From: Acidobacteriota bacterium
GTDB taxonomy: Bacteria; Acidobacteriota; Terriglobia; UBA7540
Reading direction: 5' to 3'
Length of the DNA: 5,393 bases
Assembly: GCA_021827245.1 (NCBI GenBank)
Contig: JAKAWN010000454.1
Location: 1-5,393 of the forward strand
Positions 1 to 5,138 of the stretch are shown one piece after another (within the stretch, counting starts at the first letter, position 1; the number at the start of each line of letters is the position of its first letter). The notes under the pieces were generated by a model. That model worked only from the letters and a program-made list of their open reading frames with translations, had not been told where the DNA came from and did not search any database. A program made the translations under genes and the position numbers.

Positions 1-58
1 TGCATTGCCGAATCTCCGCATCAGCGATCTGGTAGAGGGTCTGCGTGATCTGTGCCAA
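1..58 (-). CDS. Possible start of a gene downstream of the methyltransferase (partial, runs off left edge)
   Basis: After the methyltransferase stop codon (80-82) the minus strand stays open to the window edge. From a possible TTG start at 56-58 it reads MAQITQTLYQIADAEIRQC, which looks like an ordinary amphipathic helix. A purine-rich GGG tract lies about 10 nt upstream, a poor to moderate ribosome binding site. Placed 21 nt after a DNA methyltransferase on the same strand, it could be the partner gene of a restriction-modification pair, but this is inference only. Nineteen residues are too few to assign a family, and chance openness over this length is quite possible. Confidence 0.25.
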   Translation of the reverse strand, partial: MAQITQTLYQIADAEIRQC

Positions 59-79
59 CTCGGGCTGCCCTTTTCTTGT

Positions 80-1414
80 TTATTTGACGCCAGAAACGTG
101 GTACTCGCCTAGCCCTTTCTCAGATCCTTCTCGCTTCGCCAAAATCCACCGGTGGCCTCGTCTTCTAACAAAATCACAGCGCGTATCCCGAAAACCAAAA
201 CCTCCTAAAATCTCGGTTAGGAACTGCGGGGTGCTGATGTGGACTCCGTAGAGCGCAGCATCAGCCACCATGATGTGAATTGGTGCCCCATCCTTCAAAC
301 ACCGGTGGCACTCACGTAACACGTCTGACATCTGCGAGAAGTAGGGGTAAACCAGAAAATCGTATTCCTTCTTCCCAGCTTTTTGTTTGCGAAGTGAGGC
401 TAGCTGTCCAACGATGGGATCAAGCTTATGCTGTAGAGAAGCGGAAAGACTGCAACGGTAATCTTCCTGTTTGTCCTTATGCCCTTTCAGCGCAGTGGTT
501 GTGTTCACGATCAGGCGTGATCTTACCTTGGTCGTAATTTCCCCCCAGGAGTTGGCGATGCCCCAAAAATACAGCAACATTCGGGTCATCTCCGCATAGT
601 CGAAATTGTTCAAGTACGGTGGAGATGTAACCACTATATCAACGGAGTTGTCCAAAACATGCGCCATATCAGTCGAAGATTGTTCAAAAACCGAATGCCG
701 AGATAGTGTCCTCGGGGAGCGAAATGCGTAAGTATCTTGTTGGATGAAGCGCGCGACAGCTGCGCACGATGTAGCGGGGGGAACGGCCCGCTTTTTCGAG
801 GTTGGTGCCTTGTAAATGCCATCCGTTTGTGAATGTGAACTCATCTCAACGATTTTCGATAGCATCAGAAATGCGAGATCACTCTCCTTGAATTTCTCAA
901 AAAGAGCCTCTCGCGCACCCAACAGTGATTTTAGTACAGTCGTGTCAAAGAGTTTTGATAAGAACCTTTGGGCTTCTTCTGAAAGTGTGCGGTCAGACCG
1001 GTAAAGTTGCAAACCTGAGATGATTGCCTGCTCAATTCGTTCAACGTCAGTTGGGATGGGCGACGCTAATTTTGCCCTTGCAACTCGTGCAAAAACTGGG
1101 TGCGCCTCGAAACCTACGGAGTCCATACCACGCTGCTTGGCCACAACTTGAGCTGTTCCGCATCCCGCGAAAGGATCCAAAAGGAGTTGGGGCTTTGCGG
1201 TTTCGAGAGAATCACAGCACTGGTTAACAAATTCGGGTGAAAAGCCTGCGATGAAATTAAACCATCGATGGACCGGATGTCGGTCTGCCGTCGTGTTCGT
1301 GGGCAGCCTCTCCGCAGAGACAGCAGCGCCACCAATTCTATTGTGCCGGATTCCCCGCGATGGTCGGACATTGGAGTGAAATAATGGAATTTGTGTTGGA
1401 TAGAACTGAGCCAT
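80..1414 (-). CDS. DNA methyltransferase, N4/N6 amino-methylase type (SPPY motif, alpha-class order)
   Basis: This 444-residue protein should transfer a methyl group from S-adenosylmethionine to an exocyclic amino group in DNA. Visible motifs in order are an N-terminal H-P-V-H-R-W-F segment (46-52, motif X-like), the AdoMet-binding loop DPFAGCGT (80-87), an acidic residue E103 in VGFEAHP (motif II), and the catalytic TSPPY (263-267) followed by NNFDYAEM. About 175 residues lie between the AdoMet loop and SPPY, which is the X-I-target recognition-IV order of alpha-class enzymes. SPPY rather than DPPY leans towards N4-cytosine, but SPPY alone does not settle the base. The C-terminus (about 360-430) looks like the closing strands of a methylase fold. 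The ATG at 1412-1414 follows TAGGGAATT, a usable ribosome binding site. The gene lies 224 nt after the ImmA gene on the same strand with no recognisable restriction enzyme in view. It may be an orphan methylase, part of a restriction-modification system continuing left, or part of the defence island. No frameshift is seen. Confidence 0.88.
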   Translation of the reverse strand: MAQFYPTQIPLFHSNVRPSRGIRHNRIGGAAVSAERLPTNTTADRHPVHRWFNFIAGFSPEFVNQCCDSLETAKPQLLLDPFAGCGTAQVVAKQRGMDSVGFEAHPVFARVARAKLASPIPTDVERIEQAIISGLQLYRSDRTLSEEAQRFLSKLFDTTVLKSLLGAREALFEKFKESDLAFLMLSKIVEMSSHSQTDGIYKAPTSKKRAVPPATSCAAVARFIQQDTYAFRSPRTLSRHSVFEQSSTDMAHVLDNSVDIVVTSPPYLNNFDYAEMTRMLLYFWGIANSWGEITTKVRSRLIVNTTTALKGHKDKQEDYRCSLSASLQHKLDPIVGQLASLRKQKAGKKEYDFLVYPYFSQMSDVLRECHRCLKDGAPIHIMVADAALYGVHISTPQFLTEILGGFGFRDTRCDFVRRRGHRWILAKREGSEKGLGEYHVSGVK

Positions 1415-1449
1415 AATTCCCTACCCGTCTTTCTCCTCGTGACTAGTGC

Positions 1450-1462
1450 TGGCAATATGCCA
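1450..1462. repeat. Short perfect inverted repeat upstream of the methyltransferase gene
   Basis: TGGCA-ATA-TGCCA is a perfect 5+3+5 palindrome centred about 42 nt upstream of the methyltransferase start codon, in the otherwise unexplained 1415-1638 gap. The position would suit an operator or a 5' leader element, but a 10-paired-base palindrome can occur by chance and no promoter with good -35 and -10 boxes could be placed beside it. The rest of the gap shows no terminator hairpin and no convincing gene. Confidence 0.25.
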
Positions 1463-1638
1463 AAACCGGGAATCACTTTCGCAATCGACGCCAATGGCTT
1501 GACTTTGATGTGTTCTAAATCTTCCCACCCTAGTTAGCCAGCCTTCGCAGTTCGTTTTCTTACAGGTAACCTCCAGTAGTAAAACCAAATGCCGCGTTGC
1601 GCATTCGAATGTCAACGCTTGCGAGGGCATACAAAGAT

Positions 1639-2169
1639 CTACGACTTTATGAACCCCAAATTCATGAGCCGGTACTGCAATGCTTGAACGCTGACGCAGT
1701 ATTTCCGCGCCAGCGCCGGCAACAATTCTTCATCGCACAGGTCAACAGCGTGCACCTGTGCGAGATCAGCCGCTATGAATTCATGCGGCATCAAGAGCTC
1801 AGCCGCAAAGTGGTTGGCTTCCATTTCGCCTTCGTCAGTGCCTTGGCTCGAAACGTCGCTTCTGAGCCGGGCTGAGAATTTGTGGTCTACGTGAAGGGGA
1901 TCTTGCTGGTCGTGAAGTAACAGGTGTCCTAGCTCATGTGCGATTGTGAAGTCTTGGCGCACCGGAGCGTGATGCGTGTTAACTCCGATGGTGGCTTGGT
2001 TCTCATCGCGGTACAGAAAGCCGGAAAGGTCGCCTTCGAGCGATTTAAGAACAATCCGGGCACCTTGTGATCTTGCGATCTTCCGAACCGGAACAGGCGC
2101 TCGAGTAACGGCACTCGACGCAAGTAAGTCATGAACCAGCGCTCGGATTCGCTTCCGCTGGATGGCCAT
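1639..2169 (-). CDS. ImmA/IrrE family zinc metallopeptidase
   Basis: A 176-residue soluble protein, a normal length for a stand-alone ImmA/IrrE-type protease. The zinc site is explicit: HELGH at residues 78-82 followed by LLLH, and a downstream E117-A-N-x-F-A-A-E-L-L-M-P segment supplying the third ligand, as in this family. The N-terminal 60 residues match the usual lead-in (a helix, then PVPVRKIARSQG and SGFLYRD). ImmA of ICEBs1 and IrrE/DdrO pairs are known to cut an XRE-type repressor to switch on mobile element or stress genes. The gene starts 6 nt after the XRE stop codon. Its ATG (2167-2169) is preceded on the minus strand by AAGGGGGTGAG, a good ribosome binding site, so the two genes form an operon. 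The XRE protein next door is the natural substrate candidate. All expected metal ligands are present, so activity is likely; the activating signal cannot be read from sequence. Confidence 0.9.
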   Translation of the reverse strand: MAIQRKRIRALVHDLLASSAVTRAPVPVRKIARSQGARIVLKSLEGDLSGFLYRDENQATIGVNTHHAPVRQDFTIAHELGHLLLHDQQDPLHVDHKFSARLRSDVSSQGTDEGEMEANHFAAELLMPHEFIAADLAQVHAVDLCDEELLPALARKYCVSVQALQYRLMNLGFIKS

Positions 2170-2175
2170 TGATTC

Positions 2176-2529
2176 TCACCCCCTTCTTTTCGGGCTTGGA
2201 AATGCTGTGCTATCTTTGAGACCGGCTGCTGAAACCACAAAGGCTCGCTCCTCTTGGGAAAGCATCTGCAACGTTCTTGTGGCAGTTGCCGGGATGGGCT
2301 GAGGCTCTGCCGGAGATGGCAGTAGAACGGTAGGCTGAGCCTTCAGTGTTTCAGCAATCTCATAAAACGTATGAAGAAGGAGCTTCTGCCGGCCCTTTTC
2401 AATATTACTAATGGAGGTGCGCTTCAAGCCGACCGTCATGGCGAGAGCTTCTTGCGACACTTTCCGCGCCAGACGTTCTTTGCGGATTCTTTCACCCACT
2501 TGCCTGTAAAAGTCGGGCTTATCTCTCAT
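2176..2529 (-). CDS. XRE-family helix-turn-helix transcriptional regulator
   Basis: A 117-residue DNA-binding protein. Residues 8-62 form the Cro/C1-type five-helix domain: GERIRKERL, then the SQEALA helix, and the recognition helix KRTSISNIEKGRQ at 36-48. A proline-rich linker follows (about 65-82) and then a helical tail ending in SPKRRG. There is no peptidase domain, so any cleavage would come from the adjacent ImmA-type protein. I start it at the ATG of 2527-2529, not at the upstream TTG (2599-2601) or ATG (2569-2571), because a near-consensus promoter occupies 2549-2576 and would lie inside or downstream of those codons. The MRDKPDFYRQVGERIR start also matches typical family N-termini. 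The ribosome binding site is weak (GGCGG) on a predicted leader of only about 13 nt. It probably regulates itself and the divergent Ubl operon, as a repressor if it follows the ImmR precedent. The family is certain; the target is inferred from position. Confidence 0.9.
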   Translation of the reverse strand: MRDKPDFYRQVGERIRKERLARKVSQEALAMTVGLKRTSISNIEKGRQKLLLHTFYEIAETLKAQPTVLLPSPAEPQPIPATATRTLQMLSQEERAFVVSAAGLKDSTAFPSPKRRG

Positions 2530-2548
2530 GCGCCGCCAACACCATGAA

Positions 2549-2576
2549 AGTATAACCCACTCTATCTTCATGTCAA
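2549..2576 (-). promoter_or_regulatory. Sigma70-type promoter of the XRE-ImmA operon
   Basis: On the minus strand TTGACA (2576-2571, 6/6 to the -35 consensus) is followed by a 16-nt spacer and TATACT (2554-2549, 5/6 to the -10 consensus). The predicted transcript begins near 2542, 13 nt before the ATG at 2529. It is by far the best promoter in the window and shows that the regulator can be well expressed by the housekeeping polymerase. A consensus-strength promoter for an XRE gene is often held down by autoregulation, but that is inference. Confidence 0.75.
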
Positions 2577-2588
2577 TAGGAAAAACGT

Positions 2589-2603
2589 GTTTGCAATACA
2601 AAC
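2589..2603. promoter_or_regulatory. Candidate operator (inverted repeat GTTTG-N5-CAAAC) in the divergent control region
   Basis: GTTTG (2589-2593) and CAAAC (2599-2603) are perfect inverted arms around CAATA. The site lies between the XRE promoter (its -35 ends 13 bp away) and the Ubl gene. It abuts TATAAA at 2604-2609, which resembles a plus-strand -10 box but has no good -35 at 16-18 nt. Size and spacing fit a dimeric XRE regulator, and occupancy would cover the only -10-like box facing the Ubl operon. A single copy with 5-bp arms is modest evidence. Confidence 0.35.
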
Positions 2604-2635
2604 TATAAAAATGAGCTTGCAGTGATGGCTAACAT

Positions 2636-2664
2636 GCGATAGCTTGGAAGCGGGAAGCATTCGC
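2636..2664 (+). promoter_or_regulatory. Imperfect hairpin in the putative 5' leader of the Ubl operon
   Basis: GCGA/TCGC (outer) and GCTT/AAGC (inner) pair across a 2x2 internal loop with a 9-nt terminal loop. The 3' end lies 10 nt before the AGGAG ribosome binding site of the Ubl gene. There is no U-run after it, so it is not an intrinsic terminator. It could influence initiation or be an operator-like dyad, or simply be chance pairing in a GC-balanced leader. Confidence 0.2.
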
Positions 2665-2674
2665 ACTTTCTGAA

Positions 2675-2679
2675 AGGAG
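2675..2679 (+). promoter_or_regulatory. Strong Shine-Dalgarno site of the Ubl gene
   Basis: AGGAG lies 6 nt before the ATG at 2686, within GAAAGGAGA. It fixes the start of the first gene of the operon and predicts efficient translation of the Ubl, the component needed in greatest amount. Confidence 0.85.
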
Positions 2680-2685
2680 ACTTGT

Positions 2686-2997
2686 ATGAGCCAACCCGAC
2701 CCAAACATTGCCCACCACGAAGCAATCCCCGCTTCTGGTCCTCAGGATCAAAAATTCCAGATTCAAATTGATCGCCATCACTACACCGTCACGCTGCAAA
2801 TTATGACCGGCGAGCAAATTCGAAATGTCCCCTCACCGCCTATTGGACCCGACCGCGATCTCTTTGAAGTCGTGCCGGGTGGTACGGACTTTAAGATTGG
2901 AAACGATCAGAAGGTTGAGATTCGGGACGGACTTCGGTTTTTCAGCGCGCCCGCCCATATAAATCCAGGTGGCCAGGCAAAATGGAGGGGGATATAA
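2686..2997 (+). CDS. Ubiquitin-like modifier, single multiubiquitin-type beta-grasp domain
   Basis: A 103-residue protein that should be the modifier of the conjugation pathway. After a roughly 22-residue polar N-terminal extension, residues 23-96 form one beta-grasp unit of the multiubiquitin-domain family: FQIQID and YTVTLQIMTGEQI (first hairpin and helix start), then DLFEVVPGG, a VEIRDG turn, and the closing FFSAPAHINPGG. The INPG(G) ending is where related bacterial Ubls carry the glycine used for conjugation. Many relatives hold two or three tandem domains; this one has a single domain. Seven residues (QAKWRGI) follow Gly95-Gly96, so the encoded form looks like a precursor needing C-terminal trimming, or else the tail is tolerated. 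The next gene starts 1 nt after its stop. No cysteine is present in the protein. Family assignment is from the strand pattern, the TGEQI motif and the E2/E1 context. Confidence 0.85.
   Translation: MSQPDPNIAHHEAIPASGPQDQKFQIQIDRHHYTVTLQIMTGEQIRNVPSPPIGPDRDLFEVVPGGTDFKIGNDQKVEIRDGLRFFSAPAHINPGGQAKWRGI
2984..2991 (+). promoter_or_regulatory. Shine-Dalgarno that sets the E2 gene start, embedded in Ubl codons
   Basis: GGAGGGGG lies 7 nt before the GTG at 2999, an ideal spacing, and inside the last codons of the Ubl gene (Trp-Arg-Gly of the tail). It argues for a GTG start at 2999 over the longer in-frame GTG at 2969, which would place the start upstream of this site. Confidence 0.8.
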
Positions 2998-2998
2998 C

Positions 2999-3388
2999 GT
3001 GTTGCCGCCCAACGATGCCAAGTACCTGACGGAACGCTCCATAAGTCACAGCGTGGCCCATGAAGCGAATATGACGTGCGTTATCCTCCCTAACTTTCCC
3101 CTGCCGCCAGGGTTTCAGCGCACGGAATCAGACCTTCTTCTCCGGCTGAATTCCAGTTATCCTGACGCGGCTCCAGATATGTGGTGGTTTGATCCGCCAG
3201 TCCTACGGGCGGATGGAAGAGTCATCCCCGCAACTCAAGTTATCGAGCCTCATCTGGGCCGGAGCTGGCAACGGTGGTCGCGTCATTTCGTCGCCGGCCA
3301 ATGGAAGTCAGGCATAGACGGACTTGAAAGCTTCCTCGCGTTGATAAAGGAAGAGCTTGAGCGCTCGGTTCCGGTGCTAACCAGATGA
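2999..3388 (+). CDS. E2/UBC-like conjugating protein (prokaryotic E2 family E type), no cysteine at the usual position
   Basis: A 129-residue protein predicted to receive the activated Ubl from the E1 and carry it to a target. Numbered from GTG 2999, the E2 core reads ILPNFPLPPGF (29-39), DLLLRL (45-50), then the E2-like SYPDAAPDMWWFDP (53-66), which matches the YP..P....F/W strand turn of UBC folds. A conserved-looking RSWQRWSRH (88-96) and a C-terminal helix LESFLALIKEELE (109-121) follow. The only cysteine is C27, before the first core strand. Canonical E2s place the catalytic cysteine after the YP..P segment, where here there is only Ser89, Ser94, His85 and His96. It may therefore use an unusual residue or act as a non-catalytic adaptor. 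The gene is 1 nt after the Ubl stop and overlaps the E1 gene by ATGA. The longer in-frame GTG at 2969 is less likely. The family-level call is firm; the chemistry is open. Confidence 0.82.
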   Translation: MLPPNDAKYLTERSISHSVAHEANMTCVILPNFPLPPGFQRTESDLLLRLNSSYPDAAPDMWWFDPPVLRADGRVIPATQVIEPHLGRSWQRWSRHFVAGQWKSGIDGLESFLALIKEELERSVPVLTR

Positions 3389-4770
3389 CCGTTTCACTTG
3401 TAATTCCCCAAACGCTCGTTGAAGAAATAGAAACCATCGCTCAACGCCCGGACGAAACTGCTGGGGTGATGCTCGCAGGGATAGCTGAGGCTCCGAATGG
3501 AGATGTTCGTCTCCTTGCGCGCCGTTTGCGATGGGTAGATGAGGCGGCTTACAGCCATCGGGACTGGAACGGGATGACCATTCGGTCGGATGGATACGTA
3601 CATGCGCTGGGCGAGGCCGAGTCGTGTGGCGCTACCTGTATTTGGCTTCATACTCATCCTGGTAACGAGGCGTCGCCAAAACCAAGCGAACATGACGGAA
3701 TTGTGGATGGCGAAATTGCTAACCTCTTTCGTCTCCGGTCCGGCAGCTCGTATTACGGAGCATTGATCTTTTCGTATCGGCAGGACGGACTCGCCTTCAC
3801 AGGACATGTGGAGCGTGAAGGAAGCGGTGATGCGAGAATCGAACGCTTGTGGCAAGTGGGAGATCGGTGGCGGTTGCTTCGAGCCGCAGACTCTTCTCAG
3901 CCTCAGGTATCTTTTCTTTTCGACAGAAGCGTGCGCGCATTCGGGACAAGTGTGCAGCAAACACTCAACGATCTCGCCATAGGGATCGTCGGGTGTGGCG
4001 GCACAGGGTCAGCGGTGGCCGAACAAGCGGTCCGCCTCGGTGTCAGACATCTTGTGCTAGTAGACCCTGAGGAAACCTCTGAAAGCAACTTGACGCGTCT
4101 TTACGGTTCGATTGCATCAGACGTTGGGAAACCTAAAGTGGAAGTACTGGGGCGGCATCTGACTGCCATTGCGCCGGATCTCCAATGTGAACAGGTCCGC
4201 TCAATGGTCACGCTTGAAGATGCAGCGCGCCGGTTAATCGGATGTGATGTTGTCTTCGGCTGTACGGATGACAATGCTGGTCGTCTGGTGCTTTCGCGGA
4301 TGGCAAGCTACCTGCTTTTGCCAGTAGTTGACTGTGGAGTAGTTCTTTCCAGCGGTGAGAAGGAGAGGCTGATCGGGATAGACGGGCGAGTGACCATTCT
4401 CGCCCCTGGTCAAGCCTGTCTCGTTTGCCGGGATCGGATTGATTTAGCGCGTGCAAGCGCTGAAATGCTCACACCAGACGAACGGGTCCGCCTGGAAAAT
4501 GAAGGCTATGCACCAGCCCTTGGTCAAATCGAGCCCTCTGTCGTGACATTCACTACGCTGGTTGCAGCGACGGCAGTGACGGAGTTATTGGATCGGCTCG
4601 TCGGCTTCGGTCCTCAGCCCAGACCGAGTGAAATTTTGCTGCGATTTCATGAAAGAGAGATTTCGACAAACGTCGCGGCTCCTCGCGACGGTCATTATTG
4701 CGATTCGAGAGCAAACAAATTGGGCATCGGCATGACGGAACCGTTCTTAGAAAAAGTGTGGTCACGATGA
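3385..4770 (+). CDS. JAB/JAMM metalloprotease fused to ThiF/E1-like Ubl-activating enzyme
   Basis: A 461-residue two-domain protein. Residues 1-150 form a JAB/JAMM domain: the catalytic Glu24 in DETAGVMLAG, then H89-T-H91-P and PS101-E-H-D104, a complete zinc set. The loop between H91 and D104 is 12 residues, against 10 in classic JAMM motifs. Residues about 185-435 form the E1 adenylation domain: IGIVGCGGTGS nucleotide loop (199-209), LVDPE (D227), SNLTR (N235, R238), GKPK (K251) and CTDDN (D295/D296), all expected ATP-site residues. It should adenylate the Ubl C-terminus, while the JAB part could trim precursors or cut conjugates. CLVC (345-348) matches the first half of the ThiF/MoeB zinc clip. 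The second half is reduced to HYC (437-439), so metal binding may differ. No cysteine lies between 349 and 438, the region holding the catalytic cysteine of many E1s. The start overlaps the E2 stop (ATGA) without a strong ribosome site, so it is probably translationally coupled. The fusion is typical of bacterial Ubl operons. Confidence 0.93.
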   Translation: MTVSLVIPQTLVEEIETIAQRPDETAGVMLAGIAEAPNGDVRLLARRLRWVDEAAYSHRDWNGMTIRSDGYVHALGEAESCGATCIWLHTHPGNEASPKPSEHDGIVDGEIANLFRLRSGSSYYGALIFSYRQDGLAFTGHVEREGSGDARIERLWQVGDRWRLLRAADSSQPQVSFLFDRSVRAFGTSVQQTLNDLAIGIVGCGGTGSAVAEQAVRLGVRHLVLVDPEETSESNLTRLYGSIASDVGKPKVEVLGRHLTAIAPDLQCEQVRSMVTLEDAARRLIGCDVVFGCTDDNAGRLVLSRMASYLLLPVVDCGVVLSSGEKERLIGIDGRVTILAPGQACLVCRDRIDLARASAEMLTPDERVRLENEGYAPALGQIEPSVVTFTTLVAATAVTELLDRLVGFGPQPRPSEILLRFHEREISTNVAAPRDGHYCDSRANKLGIGMTEPFLEKVWSR

Positions 4771-5138
4771 TTAAATGTGCCCTGTGGGGAAGGCTTGGTT
4801 TTTTTAAGTGGCGTGTTGTTCAAGTGGTGGACGCTGCAGATGAGGTCCCCAAACGGTTACCGCGTAATGGGGCATTTTTGGTTGGGTCACGCAGGCGCTG
4901 GAAATGGATAGTTTTCGATTGTCCATGCTGGACCGGGCACCGAATCATGCTCAACTTGGATAAGGCTCGGTGGCCCTACTGGACGGTAACGAAGCGCGGT
5001 GGTCTCACCATCTCTCCAAGTATTGATTACAAGCGATGGGGACGCCGATGCCACTTCTTCATTCGAAATGGGGTTGTAAGGTGGGTTCGTAAAAGGCACG
5101 AAGGCGAAATCCACCAGCGTGAAAAAACGGAGGCGTGA
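4767..5138 (+). CDS. DUF6527-like small protein of Ubl operons
   Basis: A 123-residue basic protein. I start it at the ATG of 4767-4769, which overlaps the E1 stop codon (ATGA). This mirrors the E2/E1 junction and avoids a TTG 69 nt inside the E1 gene. The core matches my memory of DUF6527: FDCPCWTGHRIMLNL (C52, C54, H58), W72, ISPSID (83-87, with S85) and a C-terminal RRCHFFIRNGVVRW (C95, H96, W106). The Cys/His set could bind zinc, and the conserved Ser could be catalytic. Proteins of this family are known beside bacterial Ubl genes. I recall, unchecked, that the family has been called BubE and proposed as a protease acting on the Ubl. If so, it would process the Ubl tail or cleave conjugates. 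Tryptophan and arginine are frequent, giving a strongly positive protein. Function is inferred; family membership is fairly secure from motif order and position. Confidence 0.7.
   Translation: MIKCALWGRLGFFKWRVVQVVDAADEVPKRLPRNGAFLVGSRRRWKWIVFDCPCWTGHRIMLNLDKARWPYWTVTKRGGLTISPSIDYKRWGRRCHFFIRNGVVRWVRKRHEGEIHQREKTEA
5129..5133 (+). promoter_or_regulatory. Strong Shine-Dalgarno for the last gene of the operon
   Basis: GGAGG lies 5 nt before the ATG at 5139 and inside the final codons of the DUF6527-like gene. It supports the 5139 start and independent re-initiation on the same transcript. Confidence 0.8.

Noticed and set aside
1610..1615. TTGACA on the minus strand as a methyltransferase promoter
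   Set aside because: The -35 is perfect but no acceptable -10 lies 15-19 nt downstream; the nearest TTTACT is 26 nt away.
1421..1630. 69-residue minus-strand frame between ImmA and the methyltransferase
   Set aside because: No ribosome binding site before its ATG, composition unlike a folded protein, no recognisable motif. Treated as non-coding gap.
2611..2641. Mini-frames MSLQ and MANMR in the Ubl leader
   Set aside because: Neither ATG has a Shine-Dalgarno site. A regulatory leader peptide is not supported.
2616..2646. TTGCAG-N17-TAGCTT as the Ubl operon promoter
   Set aside because: Correct spacing but only about 3/6 matches in each box. Too weak to annotate; an activated or alternative promoter remains possible.
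2969..2998. Upstream GTG start for the E2-like gene (ten extra residues)
   Set aside because: It lies inside the Ubl gene and upstream of the very strong GGAGGGGG site, which is correctly spaced only for GTG 2999.
3394..3960. 188-residue minus-strand frame opposite the JAB-E1 gene
   Set aside because: It is a shadow of a strongly supported coding frame with complete catalytic motifs. No motifs or start signals of its own.
4698..4766. Upstream TTG start for the DUF6527-like gene (23 extra residues)
   Set aside because: It would overlap the E1 gene by over 70 nt. The ATG at 4767 gives the same ATGA overlap as the E2/E1 junction and begins at a sensible MIKCALW N-terminus.
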